Assembly (NCBI GenBank): GCA_029783825.1
Contig: JAREIK010011467.1
Location: 92,569-156,568, forward strand
Length of the DNA stretch: 64,000 bases
Reading direction: 5' to 3'
Source of the DNA: Sapria himalayana
Taxonomy: Eukaryota; Streptophyta; Magnoliopsida; Malpighiales; Rafflesiaceae
Below, in pieces: positions 48,031-61,145 of the stretch. The position numbers were made by a program, and so were the translations under genes. Below the pieces are notes generated by a model, which saw only the letters and a list, made by a program, of their open reading frames with translations, was not told the DNA's origin and made no database searches. How positions within the stretch are numbered: position 1 is the stretch's first letter; the number at the start of each line of letters is the position of its first letter.

Positions 48031-51000
48031 TAGCTTTAAAAATGTGAAAAAAAATATATATTTTTTGTTATTTCATTTTTCAAATAAAACCTATAGATCA
48101 TTAAATGCTTACTTACTTTAATCAGTAAGCTCGTAAATCCCGAAACTCCTAAATACATAAATCTTTTAACAGTTATATACTACTTAATAAATAATAAATC
48201 TCATTTGTATTTCTATTTATTCTAATTTTAAATATTAATTTTAATTATTTATAGTTTAATTTTTTAGAAAAATAAATTACAAAATAAATTTCGAGTGAGA
48301 CATATATTATTTAAATAATTTATTTTAATAAAAAAATATAAGCTTATAAAAAGAATGAAAATTTTAAAAATTAAATCTTATTATTTAGTAATATATTTTG
48401 ATTTGATTTTGAATCAGTTTGTGTTATGTTAATATATTTTAATTAATATTAATATTATTAATAATAGTTTATTAATTTAATTATTGATCATTATTATATT
48501 ATCTATCATTAAAATTATTTATATTGAATCTATATGGTATATAATTAGCAAGATTAATATAATTATACATGGTATTTACATTTCAAAAAATTTTAAAAAT
48601 TATTTTATTTTCAAAGGTTATAACCTTTGAAAATCAAAAAAAAATCAAAAATAGAATTTTAAATTTTTATTATATAAATAAAACCTATATACCACTAAAT
48701 AATCAAACCATTAAACCGGTATACCATATATAATAAATCATAAATCTCATTTTAATTTGTATACATTATAATTTAAAATATTCATTTTAATTATTTATTA
48801 GTTCATTTTTTATAGAAATAGCAATCATAAAATAAATAATGAGTGAGACAAATATAATTTTAATAATTTATTTTTAATCAAAAAAACATTAGCTTATATA
48901 AAGAAGTAAAAATTTAAAAACAAAAAATTTTTATTTAGTAATATATTTTACTTTGATTTTGAATCATTATATATAGGTTTTGCAATTATATTTTAATTCC
49001 AATCAATCTTAGCAATAATAGTTTATTAATTTATTATATGATCATTTTTGTAATATCGAAAAATAAAATTACTTATATTCAATTAAAATATCTAATAATT
49101 ATTAAGCTATTATAACTAAATATTATATTTACATTTGAAAAAAATTTAAAAATTATTATATTTTCAAATGTTATAAACTTCAAAAATGATAGAAAATCAC
49201 AAAGATAATTTTTTATTATTTTATTATTTAAATAAAAATTATAAACCACTAAATGACTAAACATTTAAATCTCTACACTCCTAAACCACAAAACCCCCTA
49301 ACTACTTAAACCATTAACCCTATATAACCTAAATAATAAAGAATAAATCTAATTTTTATTTGTATTCATTATAATTTTAAATATTCATTTTAATTATTTT
49401 TTAGTTTATTTTTATAGAAATATTAATTACAAAATAACAAATGAGTGAAATAGATATAATTTAAATAAATTATTTTTTATGAAAAAAAATAAGCTTATAA
49501 AAATAAAAGAATTTCAAAATATAAAAATTTTATTTAGTAATATAATTTACTTTGATTTTGAATTATTTTGGGTTCTACAAATATATTTTAATTAATATCT
49601 ATCTTATTAATAATTGTTTATTAATTTATTTTTTGATCATTATTATAATATATATTAATACATTTTTTTATATTGAATCTAAAACTAATATAATTATTAT
49701 GATTATTATAACTAAGTATTGTATTCATATTTTAGAACTTTTAAAAAATTATAATATTTTTAAAGGTTATTACCTTTTAAAAACACGTTAAATTCATAAA
49801 AATAAATTTTTTGTTATTTCATTGATTAAATAAAATCTATAAACACTTAAATGTGCAAACATATAAATCAATAAACTCCTTAACCCCAAAACCACAAAAA
49901 ACATAAACCATTAAATAGTTATACCCTGAATAATAAATCATAAATCTCATTTTTATTAGTATTCATTATAATTTTAAATATACATTTTAATTATTTATTC
50001 GTTTAATTTTATAGAAATATAAATTAAAAATAAAATTATTTGCAAGACAAATAAAATTAAAATAATTTATTTTTAATCAAAAAATATATAGGCTTATAAA
50101 TGGATACAAAAATTTAAAAATTTAAAATTAATATTTAGTAAAATATTTCACTTTGATTTTGAGTCTAGGTTTTGCAAATATATTTTAAACAATATTTATC
50201 ATATTAATAATTAGTTATTACTTTTTTATGATCATTATTATAATAAATATCAATAAAATAGTTTATATTGAATTTATATTATATATAATTATTATGATTA
50301 TTATAATTTAATATTGTATTCACTTTTCAAAAAAAAATTTCAAAATTATTATATTTTCAAAGGTTATAACTTTCAAAAATCAGAAAAAATAACAAATATT
50401 TATTTTTTATTATTTTATTTTTTATATAAAACCTATAAACCACTAAATGACTAAATAATAAAATGACTAAACTCCTAAACCCCGAAGCCCATAAATACTT
50501 AAAACATTAAATTAGTATAGTCTAAATAATAAATCATAAATCTCAGTTTTATTAGTATTCTTTATAATTTTAAATATTCATTTTAATTATTTATCAGTTT
50601 ATTTTTATAGAAATATTAATTACAAAATAAATTATTAGTACGACATATATAATTTAAATAATTTATTTTTCATCAAAAAAATTGGTTATTAAAAGAGGCA
50701 CAATTTTAAAAATATAAAATTATTTTTTAATAATATATCTTATTTTGATTTTGAATCATTTTAGATTTTACAATTATTTTTAATTTATATAATTCTTATA
50801 AATACAAGCTTATTAATTTATTTATTGATCATTATTATAATATCTATTAATTAAATTATTTATATTGAGTTTACATTATATATAATTATTAAGATTATTA
50901 TAACTAAATATTATAATCAATTTAAAAAAATTAAAATTATTATATTTTCAAAGGTTACAACCTTCAAAAATTAAATTAAATAAAAAAATTAATTTTTTAT

Positions 51001-53320
51001 TTTTTCATTCTATAAATAAAAACTATAATTCACTAAAGGTCTAAACAATTAAATCACTAAACTCCTAAACAACAAAACACCTAAATAATTAAACCATTAA
51101 ACCGGTATATCCTAAATAATAAATAATAAATCTCAATTTTATTTGTATTCATTATAATTTTAAATATTCATTTTAATTATTTAGTAGTTTATTATTATAG
51201 AATTATAAATTACAAAATAAATTATGATTAAGACAAATAAAATTTAAATAATTTATTTTTAATAAGTAAAATATAAACTTATAAAAAAAACGTTAAAAAA
51301 AATTATTATTTAGTAATATATTTACTTTGATTTGAATAAATTTAGAGTTTGCAAATACTTTTTAAATAATAACTATTTTATTAATAATAGTTTATTAATT
51401 TATTTTTTGATAATAATTATAATATCTAACAATATAATAATTTATATTGAATTTAAAAGAATTATAATTATAAAAATTATTATAAATAAATATAATATTT
51501 ACATTCGAAAAAAATTAAAAATTATTATATTTTCAAAGTATATAATCTTCAAAATTAGAAAAATAATAAAAAATAAATTTTTTGCCATATCATTGTTTAA
51601 ATAAAACTTATAAACCACTAAATGCCTAAACACTTAAACATCTAAACTCCTAAACACAAAAGCCCCTAAATACTTAAACCTTTAAACTCGTAAACCTTAA
51701 ATATAATTTAAATAATTTATTTAAATATTAATCACAAAATAAATTATGAGTGATACAAATATAATTTAAATAATTTATTTTTTGTCAAAAAAAAATATAA
51801 GCTTATAAAAAGAGGAAACACTAAAAAACAAAAATTTTTATTTAGTAATAAATTTTACTTAGATTTTGAATAATTTTAGGGTTTACAATTATATTTTTAT
51901 TTATATCCATCATAATAATAATAACATATTAATTTATTTTTTGATAATTGATATCTTATCTATCAATAAAATTGATTATATTTAGTTTATATATTATATA
52001 ATTATAATGATTATTATCACTAAATATTGTATTGACATTTTTAAAAAATTTTAAAATTATTATATTGTCAAAGGTTATTACCATTGAAAATGTGAAAAAA
52101 TATAAAAATAATTTTTTTATTATTTCATTGTTTAAACAAAACCAATAAACCACTAAATGCCTAAAAAAATAAATCACTAAATTCCTAAATGAAAAAACCT
52201 CTAAATACTTAAAATATTAAACTTGTATAAATTAATAATAATTCATAAATCTCATTTTAATTTTTATTCAGTATAATTATATATTTTTATTTTAATTATT
52301 TATCAATTTATTTTTATTGAAATATTAATTACAAAATAAATTATTATTGAGACAGATATTATTTAAATTAATCTGGTTTACCCGAAATAATAAAGAATAA
52401 ATCTCATTTTTTTTTCATTATAATTTTAAATATTCATTTTAATTATTTATATGTTTATTTTTATATAAATATTAATTATAAAATAAATTATGAGTTAGAC
52501 AAATATAATTAATATAAATTATTTTTCATCAAAAATATATAGATAAACTTATTAAAAGAAAAAAAAATTCAAAAACGAAAAATTATTATATAGTAATATA
52601 ATTTGCTTGCTTCTGAATTATTATAGGTTTTGTAATTATATTTTAATTGATATCTATCTTATTAATAATAGATTATTAATTTATTTTTTGATCATTATTA
52701 GAATATTTATCAATAATATTGTTTGTATTGAATTTAGATGATATATAAATATATTGATTATTATTACTAAATATTGTATTCACATTTGAAAAAAATTTAA
52801 AAATTTTTATATTTTCAAAGGTTATAACCTTTAAAAATATAAAAAAATAATAAAAATAAAATATTTTGTTATTTTAATTTTTAAATACAACCTATAAACT
52901 ACTAAATGCATACACTGTTAAATCAGTAAACTCCTAGAGCTCATAATGCCTAAATACATAAACCATTAAACCACTATATACTACTTAATAATTAAAAAAT
53001 CTAATTTTTATTTCAATTTATTATAATTTTAAATATTCATTTTAATTATCAATTTGTTTATTTTTATATAAATTTTTATTACAAAATAAATTATGAGTAC
53101 GACAAATATTATTTAAATAATTTATTTATAATAAAAAAAAACATAAATGCTTATAAATTAAGTAAAAATTTAAAAATTAAAAATTATTATCCAATAATAT
53201 TTTTTAGTTTAATTTTGAATCAATTTGGGTTTTGTAAATATTTTTTAATTAATATCTATCTTATTATTAATAGTATATTAATTTAATTTTTGATCATTAT
53301 TATAATATCTATCAATAAAA
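48031..53320 (+). repeat. AT-rich satellite array, forward orientation
   Basis: Includes a further copy of the 33.3-36.9 kb succession (about 49.4-52.9 kb), but without the short variant between C and D. The E marker is near 51656 and the A marker near 52908. Ends at about 53320, where ATCAATAAAA runs into reverse sequence ATTAGATTTATTAATTATTA. No gene seen. Confidence 0.87.
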
Positions 53321-56300
53321 ATTAGATTTATTAATTATTAATTAGTATATAGAAGTTTAATGGTTTATGGATTTTGGCATTACGAGGTTTACAAGTTTAC
53401 TGATTTAACTATGTATGCATTTAGTGGTTTATAGTTTTTATTTAAAAAATAAAATAAAAAAAATTATTTTTTTTATTTTTGATATTTTCAAATGTTATAA
53501 CCATTGAAAATATAATAATTTTTAATTTTTTTTCAAAAAGTGAATAAATATTTATTTATAATAATCATAATAATTATATATCATATAAATTCAATATAAA
53601 CAATTTTATTGATAGATATTCTAATAATTAGCAAAAATTAAATTAAAAATCTATTATGAATAACATTGATATTACTTAAAAAATAATATCAAAACCTAAA
53701 ATGAATTAAAAGCAAAGCAAAATATATAACTTAATAATAATAATAATTTGTTTTTAAATTTTTATTCTTTTTATAAGCTTATCTATTTTTAGATGAAAAA
53801 TAATTTTTATAAATTATATTTTTAACTTATAATTTATTTTATAATTAATATATATATATATAACTAAAGAATCAATATAAATTTTTAAATTATAATGAAA
53901 CAAATAAAAATAAGATTTATTAATTATTAATTTGGGTATACTGGTTTAAATGATTATCTAAATAGGGGTATTGGGATTTTGTAGTTTATTGATAAATGTG
54001 TTTAAGGATTTAGTGATTTATAGGTTTTATTTAAACAATAAAATAAAAAAAATATTTTTTTTATTTTTTAACATGTTAAAAGGTTATAATCATTGAAAAT
54101 ATAATAATTTTAAAATTTTTTTCAAAAGTTAATATATTCTTTAGTTATAATAATTATTAAATATATATATCACAAAAATTTAATATAAACATTTATATTG
54201 ATAAATATTATAATAATGATAAAAAAATAATTTAATAATATATTTTTAATAAGTTAGATATCAATTAAAATATAATTACAAAACCTAAAATGATTTAGAA
54301 ACAAAGCAAAATATATTACTATATAATAATTTTTGTTTTTAGTTTTTTTCTTATTTTAATTAGTTTATCTATATTTTTTTAGTTGAAAAATTATTTATAT
54401 AAATTATATTTGTATAACTTATACTTTATTTTGTAATTAATATTTATATAAAAATAAACAAATATATAATTAAAATGAATATTTAAAATTATAATGAAAA
54501 AAAATGAGATTTATTATTTATTATTTAGAGTATACCGGTTTAATTTAATTTATATCTGTCTCACTAATAATTATTTTTCTAATTAATATTTCTATAAAAA
54601 TAAACTGATAAATAATTAAAATAAAAATTTAAAATTATACATAATAAAAATTAAATTGAGATTTATAATTTTTTATAAATGTATACCAATTTAATGGTTT
54701 AAGTATTTAAAGGTTTTATCGTTTAGGAGTTTAGCAATTTATGTTTTTAAACATTTAGTGGTTTATAGGTTTTATTTAAATATTGAAATAATAAAAAATT
54801 TATTTTTGATAATTTTCAAATTTTAAAAAGTTATAACATTTGAAAATATAATAATTTTAAAATTTTTTAAAAATATTTATACAATATTTAGTAATAATAA
54901 TTATTATAACTATATATAATATCAACTAAATATAACAATTTTATTGATAGATATTATATAAATTATCAATAAATAAATTAATAAACTATTATAATATGAT
55001 AGATATAAATTAAAATATAATTAAAAAACCTAAAATGATTCAAAATCAGAGTAAAATTTATTACAAAATAATAATTTTTTCTTTAGATTTTGCATAATTT
55101 TATAATCTTATATATTTTTTTGATGAAAAATATATTATTTAAATTATATTTGTATCACTCATAATTTATTTTGTAATTAATATTTATATAAATTATTTAA
55201 ATTATATTTAAGGTTTACGAGTTTAAAGGTTTAAGTATTAAGGGGCTTCAGGGTTTAGGAGGTTAGTAATTTATGTATTTAGCCATTTAATTGTTATAAG
55301 TTTAATTTAAATAATTATATAACAAAAAATTTATTTTTGTTATTCTTTATAATTTTTGAAGGTTATAACCTTTGAAAATATAACAATTTTTAAATTTTTT
55401 TATACGTGAAAACTATATTTAGTTATGATAATCTTAATAATTATATATCATGTAAATTCAATATAAACAATTATATTGATAGATATTATATTAATGATCA
55501 AAAAATAAATTAATAAACTATTATTAAAAATAAAGATATTATTTAAAATATATTTACAAAACATAAATTTATTCAAAATCAAAATAAAATATATTACTAA
55601 ATAATAATTTTTTTGATGTTTTGCTTCTTTTTATAAGTTTATATATTTTTTATTAAAAGTAAATTATTTAAATTATATTTGTCTTCCTCATAATTTATTT
55701 TTAATTTATAATTCTATAAAAATAAACTTATAAATAATTAAAATGAATATTTAAAACTATAATGAATACAAATAAAATTGATATTTATTATTTATTATTC
55801 AGGATATACTAGTTTAATGGTTTAAGAATTTAGGTATTTTGGGGTTTAGTGATTTATAGTTTTTATTTAAAGAATGAAAAAATAAAAAATTTAATTTTTT
55901 GATTTTTTTTAAAATTTTTAAAGGTTATAACCTTTGAAAATATAATAATTTTTAATTTTTTTTAAATGTGAATATAATATTTAGTTATAATAATCTTAAT
56001 AATTATATATAATGTAAACTCAATATTAATAATTTTATTAATACATATTATAATAATGATCAAAAAAAATTAAAAACTATTAATAATAATAATCATATAA
56101 ATTAAAATATAATTGCAAAATCTAAAATGATTGAAAAAATAAATAAAATATATTAATAAATAATAAAATTTTGTTTTTAAAATTTTGCCTCTTTTTATAA
56201 GCATATTTATTTTTTCCATATAAAATAAATTATTTAAAATAGATCCTTCTCACTAATAATTTATTTTGTAATTAATATTTCTATAAAAATAAACTGATAA

Positions 56301-59300
56301 ATAATTAAAATAAAAATTTAAAATTATACTTAATTAAAATTAAATTGAGATTTATGATTATTTATTAAAGTACACATATTTAATGGTTTAAGTATTTAGA
56401 GGTTTTGTTGTTTTGGAGTTTAGCAATTTATGTTTTTAGGCATTTAGTGGTTATAGGTTTTATTAAAACAATAAATAACAAAAAAAAAATTGTAAATTTT
56501 TTTCATTTTCATAGGTTATAACCTTTGAAAATATAATAATATTTAATATTTTTTGAAATGTGAATACAATATTTATTTATTTTAATATTAAGAATTATAT
56601 ACCATATAAATTCAAAATAAACAATTTTATTGATAGATAATATAATAATGATCAAAAATTAAATTAATAAACTTTTAATAATAAAATAGATATTAATTAA
56701 AAAATATTTACAATACCGAAATTTATTCAAGATTAAACAAAAATATATTACTGAATAATAATTTTAATTTTTATATTTTTAATTCTTTTATGAGCGTCTA
56801 TATTTTTTTGATTAAAAATAAATTATTTATATTATATTTGTCGCACTCATAATTTATTTTGGAATAAATATTTTTTAAAAATAAACTAATAAATAATAAA
56901 ATCAATATTTAAAATTATAATAAATAAAATAAAAATTAGATTTATTAATTATTAAGTAGTATATAGTTGTTTAATGGTTTATGTATTTAGAAGTTTACTG
57001 ATTTAACTATATATGCATTTAGTGGTTTATATGTTTTATTTAAAAAATAAAATAACAAAAAATTTAGTATTGTTATTTTATATTATTTTCAAAGGTTATA
57101 AACTTTGAAAATATAATAATTTTAAACCTTTTTTCAAAAGTAAATATAATATTTAGTTGTAATAATTATTAAATTTATATTTCATATAAATCCAATATAA
57201 ACATTTTTTTTATAAATATTCTAATAATGATCAAAAAATAAATTAATAATCTATTTTTAATAAGTTAGATATCAATTAAAATGTAATTACAAAACCTAAA
57301 ATGATTCAGAACCAAAGCAAAATATATTACTATATAATATTTTTTATTTTTAATTGTTATCTTCTTTTATTAAGTTTATCTTTATTTTTTTGTTTATAAA
57401 TAATTTATATAAATTATATTTATATAACTTATAATTTTTTGGTAATTAATATTTATATAAAAATTAACAAATTAATAATTAAAATGAATATATAAAATTA
57501 AAATGACATTTATTATTTATTATTTACGATATACATGTTTAAAAAATTTATCTATTTTGGGTTTTCGAGATTTACAAGTTATTAATTTAAGTATTTAGAC
57601 ATTTAATGGTTTATCGATTTTATTCAAACCATGAAATAACAAAAAAATTATTTTTGATATTTTTTCAAATTTTCATAGGTTATAACATTTGAAATTATAA
57701 TAATTTTAAAATTTTTTATAAATGTGAATACAATATTTAGTAATAATAAATATTATAACTATATATAATATAAACTAAATATAAACAATTTTATTGATAG
57801 ATATTATATCAATTATCAAAAAATAAATTAATAAACTATTATTAATATGCTAGTTATAAATTAATACCTAGCATATTATTTAAATTATATATGTATCACT
57901 CATAATTTATTTTGTAATTAATATTTATATCAATTATTTAAATTATATTTAAGGTTTACGAGTTAAAAGGTTTAAGTATTTATGGGCTTCTGGGTTTTGG
58001 AGTTTAGATATTTATCTATTTAGGTATTTAATGGTTTATAAGTTTTATTTAAACAATGATATAACAAAAAATTTATTTTTGTTATTTTTTCTCATTTTTT
58101 AAGTTTATAAACTTTGAAAATATAACAATTTTTAAATTTTTTTTATATGTGCATACTCTATTTAGTTATGATAATTTTAATAATTATATATCATGTAAAT
58201 TTAATATAAATAATTATATTGAAATATATTATATTAATCATCAAAAAATAAATTAATAAACTATTATTAATAAGATAGATAATATTTTAAATATATTTGT
58301 AAAACGTAAATTTATTCAAAATCATAGTAAAATATATTTAAAAAAATACTTTCTTTGATCTTTTGCTTATTTTTATAAGTTTATATTTTTTGTTATTAAA
58401 AGTAAATTATTTAAATTATATTTTTCATCTTCATAATAATTTTTAATATATAATCCTATAAAAATAAACTAATAATTAATTAAAATGAATATTTAAAATT
58501 ATAATGAATGCAAATAAAATTGAGATATATTATTTATTTTTCAGGATATACTAGTTTAATGGTTTAAGTATTAAGGTGTTTATGGGTTTAGTGATTTAAG
58601 TTTTTAGGACTTTAGTGATTTATAGTTTTTATTTATAGAATGAAAAAATAAAAAATTAAATTTTTTGATTTTTTTTAATTTTTGATGGTTATAACCTTTG
58701 AAAAAATAAAAATTTTTAATTTTTTTAAATGTGAATATAATATTCAGTAATAATAATCTTAATAAATAAATATAATGTAAACTCAATATAAATAATTTTA
58801 TTAATAGATATTATAATAATGATCAATAAAAAATTAATAAACTATTATTAATAAAAATGATATAAATTAAAATATAATTGCAAAATCTAAAATGATTCAA
58901 AATAAAAAAATATATATTACTAAATAATAATTTTTTTAAAAAAATTTTGCCTCTTTTTATAAGGATATATTTTTTTTTATGAAAAACAAATTATTTAAAT
59001 TAGATGTGTCTCACTAAATATTTATTTTGTAATTAATATTTCTATAAAAATAAACTGATAAATAATTTAAATAAAAATTTAAAATTATACTTAATAAAAA
59101 TTAAATTGTGATTTATGATTTTTTATTAATGTACACGTGTTTAATGGTTTAATTATTAGAGGTTTTGTCATTTAAGAGTTTAGCAATTTATGTTTTTAGG
59201 CATATAGTGGTTTATAGGTTTTATTTAAACAATAAAATGCTAAAAAAAATTTGTAATTTTTTTTCATTTTCATAGGTTATAACCTTTGAAAATATAATAA

Positions 59301-61137
59301 TATTTAAAATTTTTTGAAATGTGAATACAATATTTAGTTATAATAATATTAATAATTAATATGATATAAATTCAATATATACAATTTTATTGAAAGATAA
59401 TATAATAATGATCAAAATTTAAATTAATAAACTATTAATAAAAAGATTGATATTAATTAAAAAATATTTACAAAACCCAAATTGATTCAAAATTAAAGTA
59501 AAATTTATTACTAGATAATAATTTTTAATTTTTAAATTTTTACTTCTTTTATAATCATATATTCTTTTTGATTAAAAATAAATTAATTAAAATATATATG
59601 TCGCCCTCATAATTTAATTTGTAATAAATATTTCTATAAAAATAAAGTAATAAATAATTAAAATGAATTTTAAAATTATAATAAATAGAAATAAAAATTA
59701 GATTTATTAATTATTAAGTAGTATATAGCGGTTTAATGGTTTATGTATTTAGGCTTTATGAGGTTTATGAGTTTACTGATTTAACCGTGTATACATTTAG
59801 TGGTTTATAGGTTTTATTAAAAAAATATAATAATAAAAAATGTATTTTTATTATTTTTTGATATTTTCAAAGGTTATAACTTTGAAAATATAATAATTTT
59901 TAAATTTTTTTTAAATGTGAATACAATATTTAGTTATAATAATCATTATATTTATATATCATATAAATTCAATATAATCAATTTAATTGATAAATATTCT
60001 AATAATGATCAAAAAATATATTAATAATCTAATATTAATAAGATAGTTATCAATTAAAAGATAATTACAAAACCTAAAATGATTCAGAAGCAAAGCAAAA
60101 TATATTACTATATAATAATTTTTTGCTTTAGAATTTTTTTTCTTTTAAAAAGTTTATCTAAATTTTTTGATGAAAAACAATTTATATAAATTATATTTGT
60201 CTAATTCAATTTATTTTGTAATTAATATTTATATATAAATAAACAAATAAATAATTAAAATGAATATTTAAAATTATAATGAAAAAAAATTAGATTTATT
60301 ATTTATTATTTAGGGATACCAGTTTAATTTAAATTAGATATGTCTCACTAATAATTTATTTTGTAATTAATATTTCTATAAAATAAATTGATAAATAATT
60401 AAAAATAAAAATTTAAAATTTTACTGAATAAAAATTAAAATGAGATTTATTATTTATTATTTATTATTAATCTATACCAGTTTAATAGTTTAAGTATTTA
60501 GAGGTTTTGTCGTTAAGAGTTTAGTTATTTATGTTTTTAGGCTTTAGTGGTTTATAGGTTTTATATAAAAAATAAAATAACAAAAAAAATTTCTATAATT
60601 TGTTATCATTTTCATAGGTTATAACCTTTGAAAATATAATAATATTTACAATTTTTTGAAATGTTAATACAATATTTAGTTATGATAATATTAATAATTA
60701 TATATGATATAAATTCAATATAAATAATTTTATTGATAGATAATATAATAATGATCAAAAATTAAATTAATAAACTATTAACAAAAAGATAGATATTAAT
60801 TATAAAATATTTACAAAACCCAAATTGATTAAAAATTAAACTAAAATATATTACTGGATAATAATATTTAATTTTTAAATTTTTACTTCTTTTATAAGTA
60901 TATTTTTTTATTAGATAAATAATATATTATTTAAATTATATTTGTCCCACTCATAATTTATTTTGTAATAAATATTTCTAAATAAATACACTAATAAATA
61001 ATTAAAATGAATATTTAAAAATATAATAAATAGCAATAAAAAATAGATTTACTAATTATTAAGTAGTATTTAGAGGTTTAAAGGTTTATGTAATTAGGCA
61101 TTATGGGGTTTAGGTGTTTACTAATTTAAATTTATAT
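53321..61137 (-). repeat. AT-rich satellite array, reverse orientation (5-prime flank of hAT copy 3)
   Basis: A 7.8-kb stretch. A type at about 53405, G type near 53650, two successive series with E markers near 55238 and 57985 and D markers near 55800 and 58545, B types near 56400 and 59160, then A and B types. The last 1.1 kb (about 60.0-61.14 kb) closely matches the left flanks of hAT copies 1 and 2, with the variants TTATTAGATAAATAATATAT, AATAGCAATAAAAAATAG and AAGTAGTATTTAG. No gene seen. Confidence 0.87.
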
Positions 61138-61145
61138 GCATTTAG
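61138..61145. repeat. Target site of hAT copy 3, left
   Basis: GCATTTAG directly before the terminal inverted repeat, identical to the site used by copy 1. The right-hand duplicate lies beyond the window. Confidence 0.85.
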
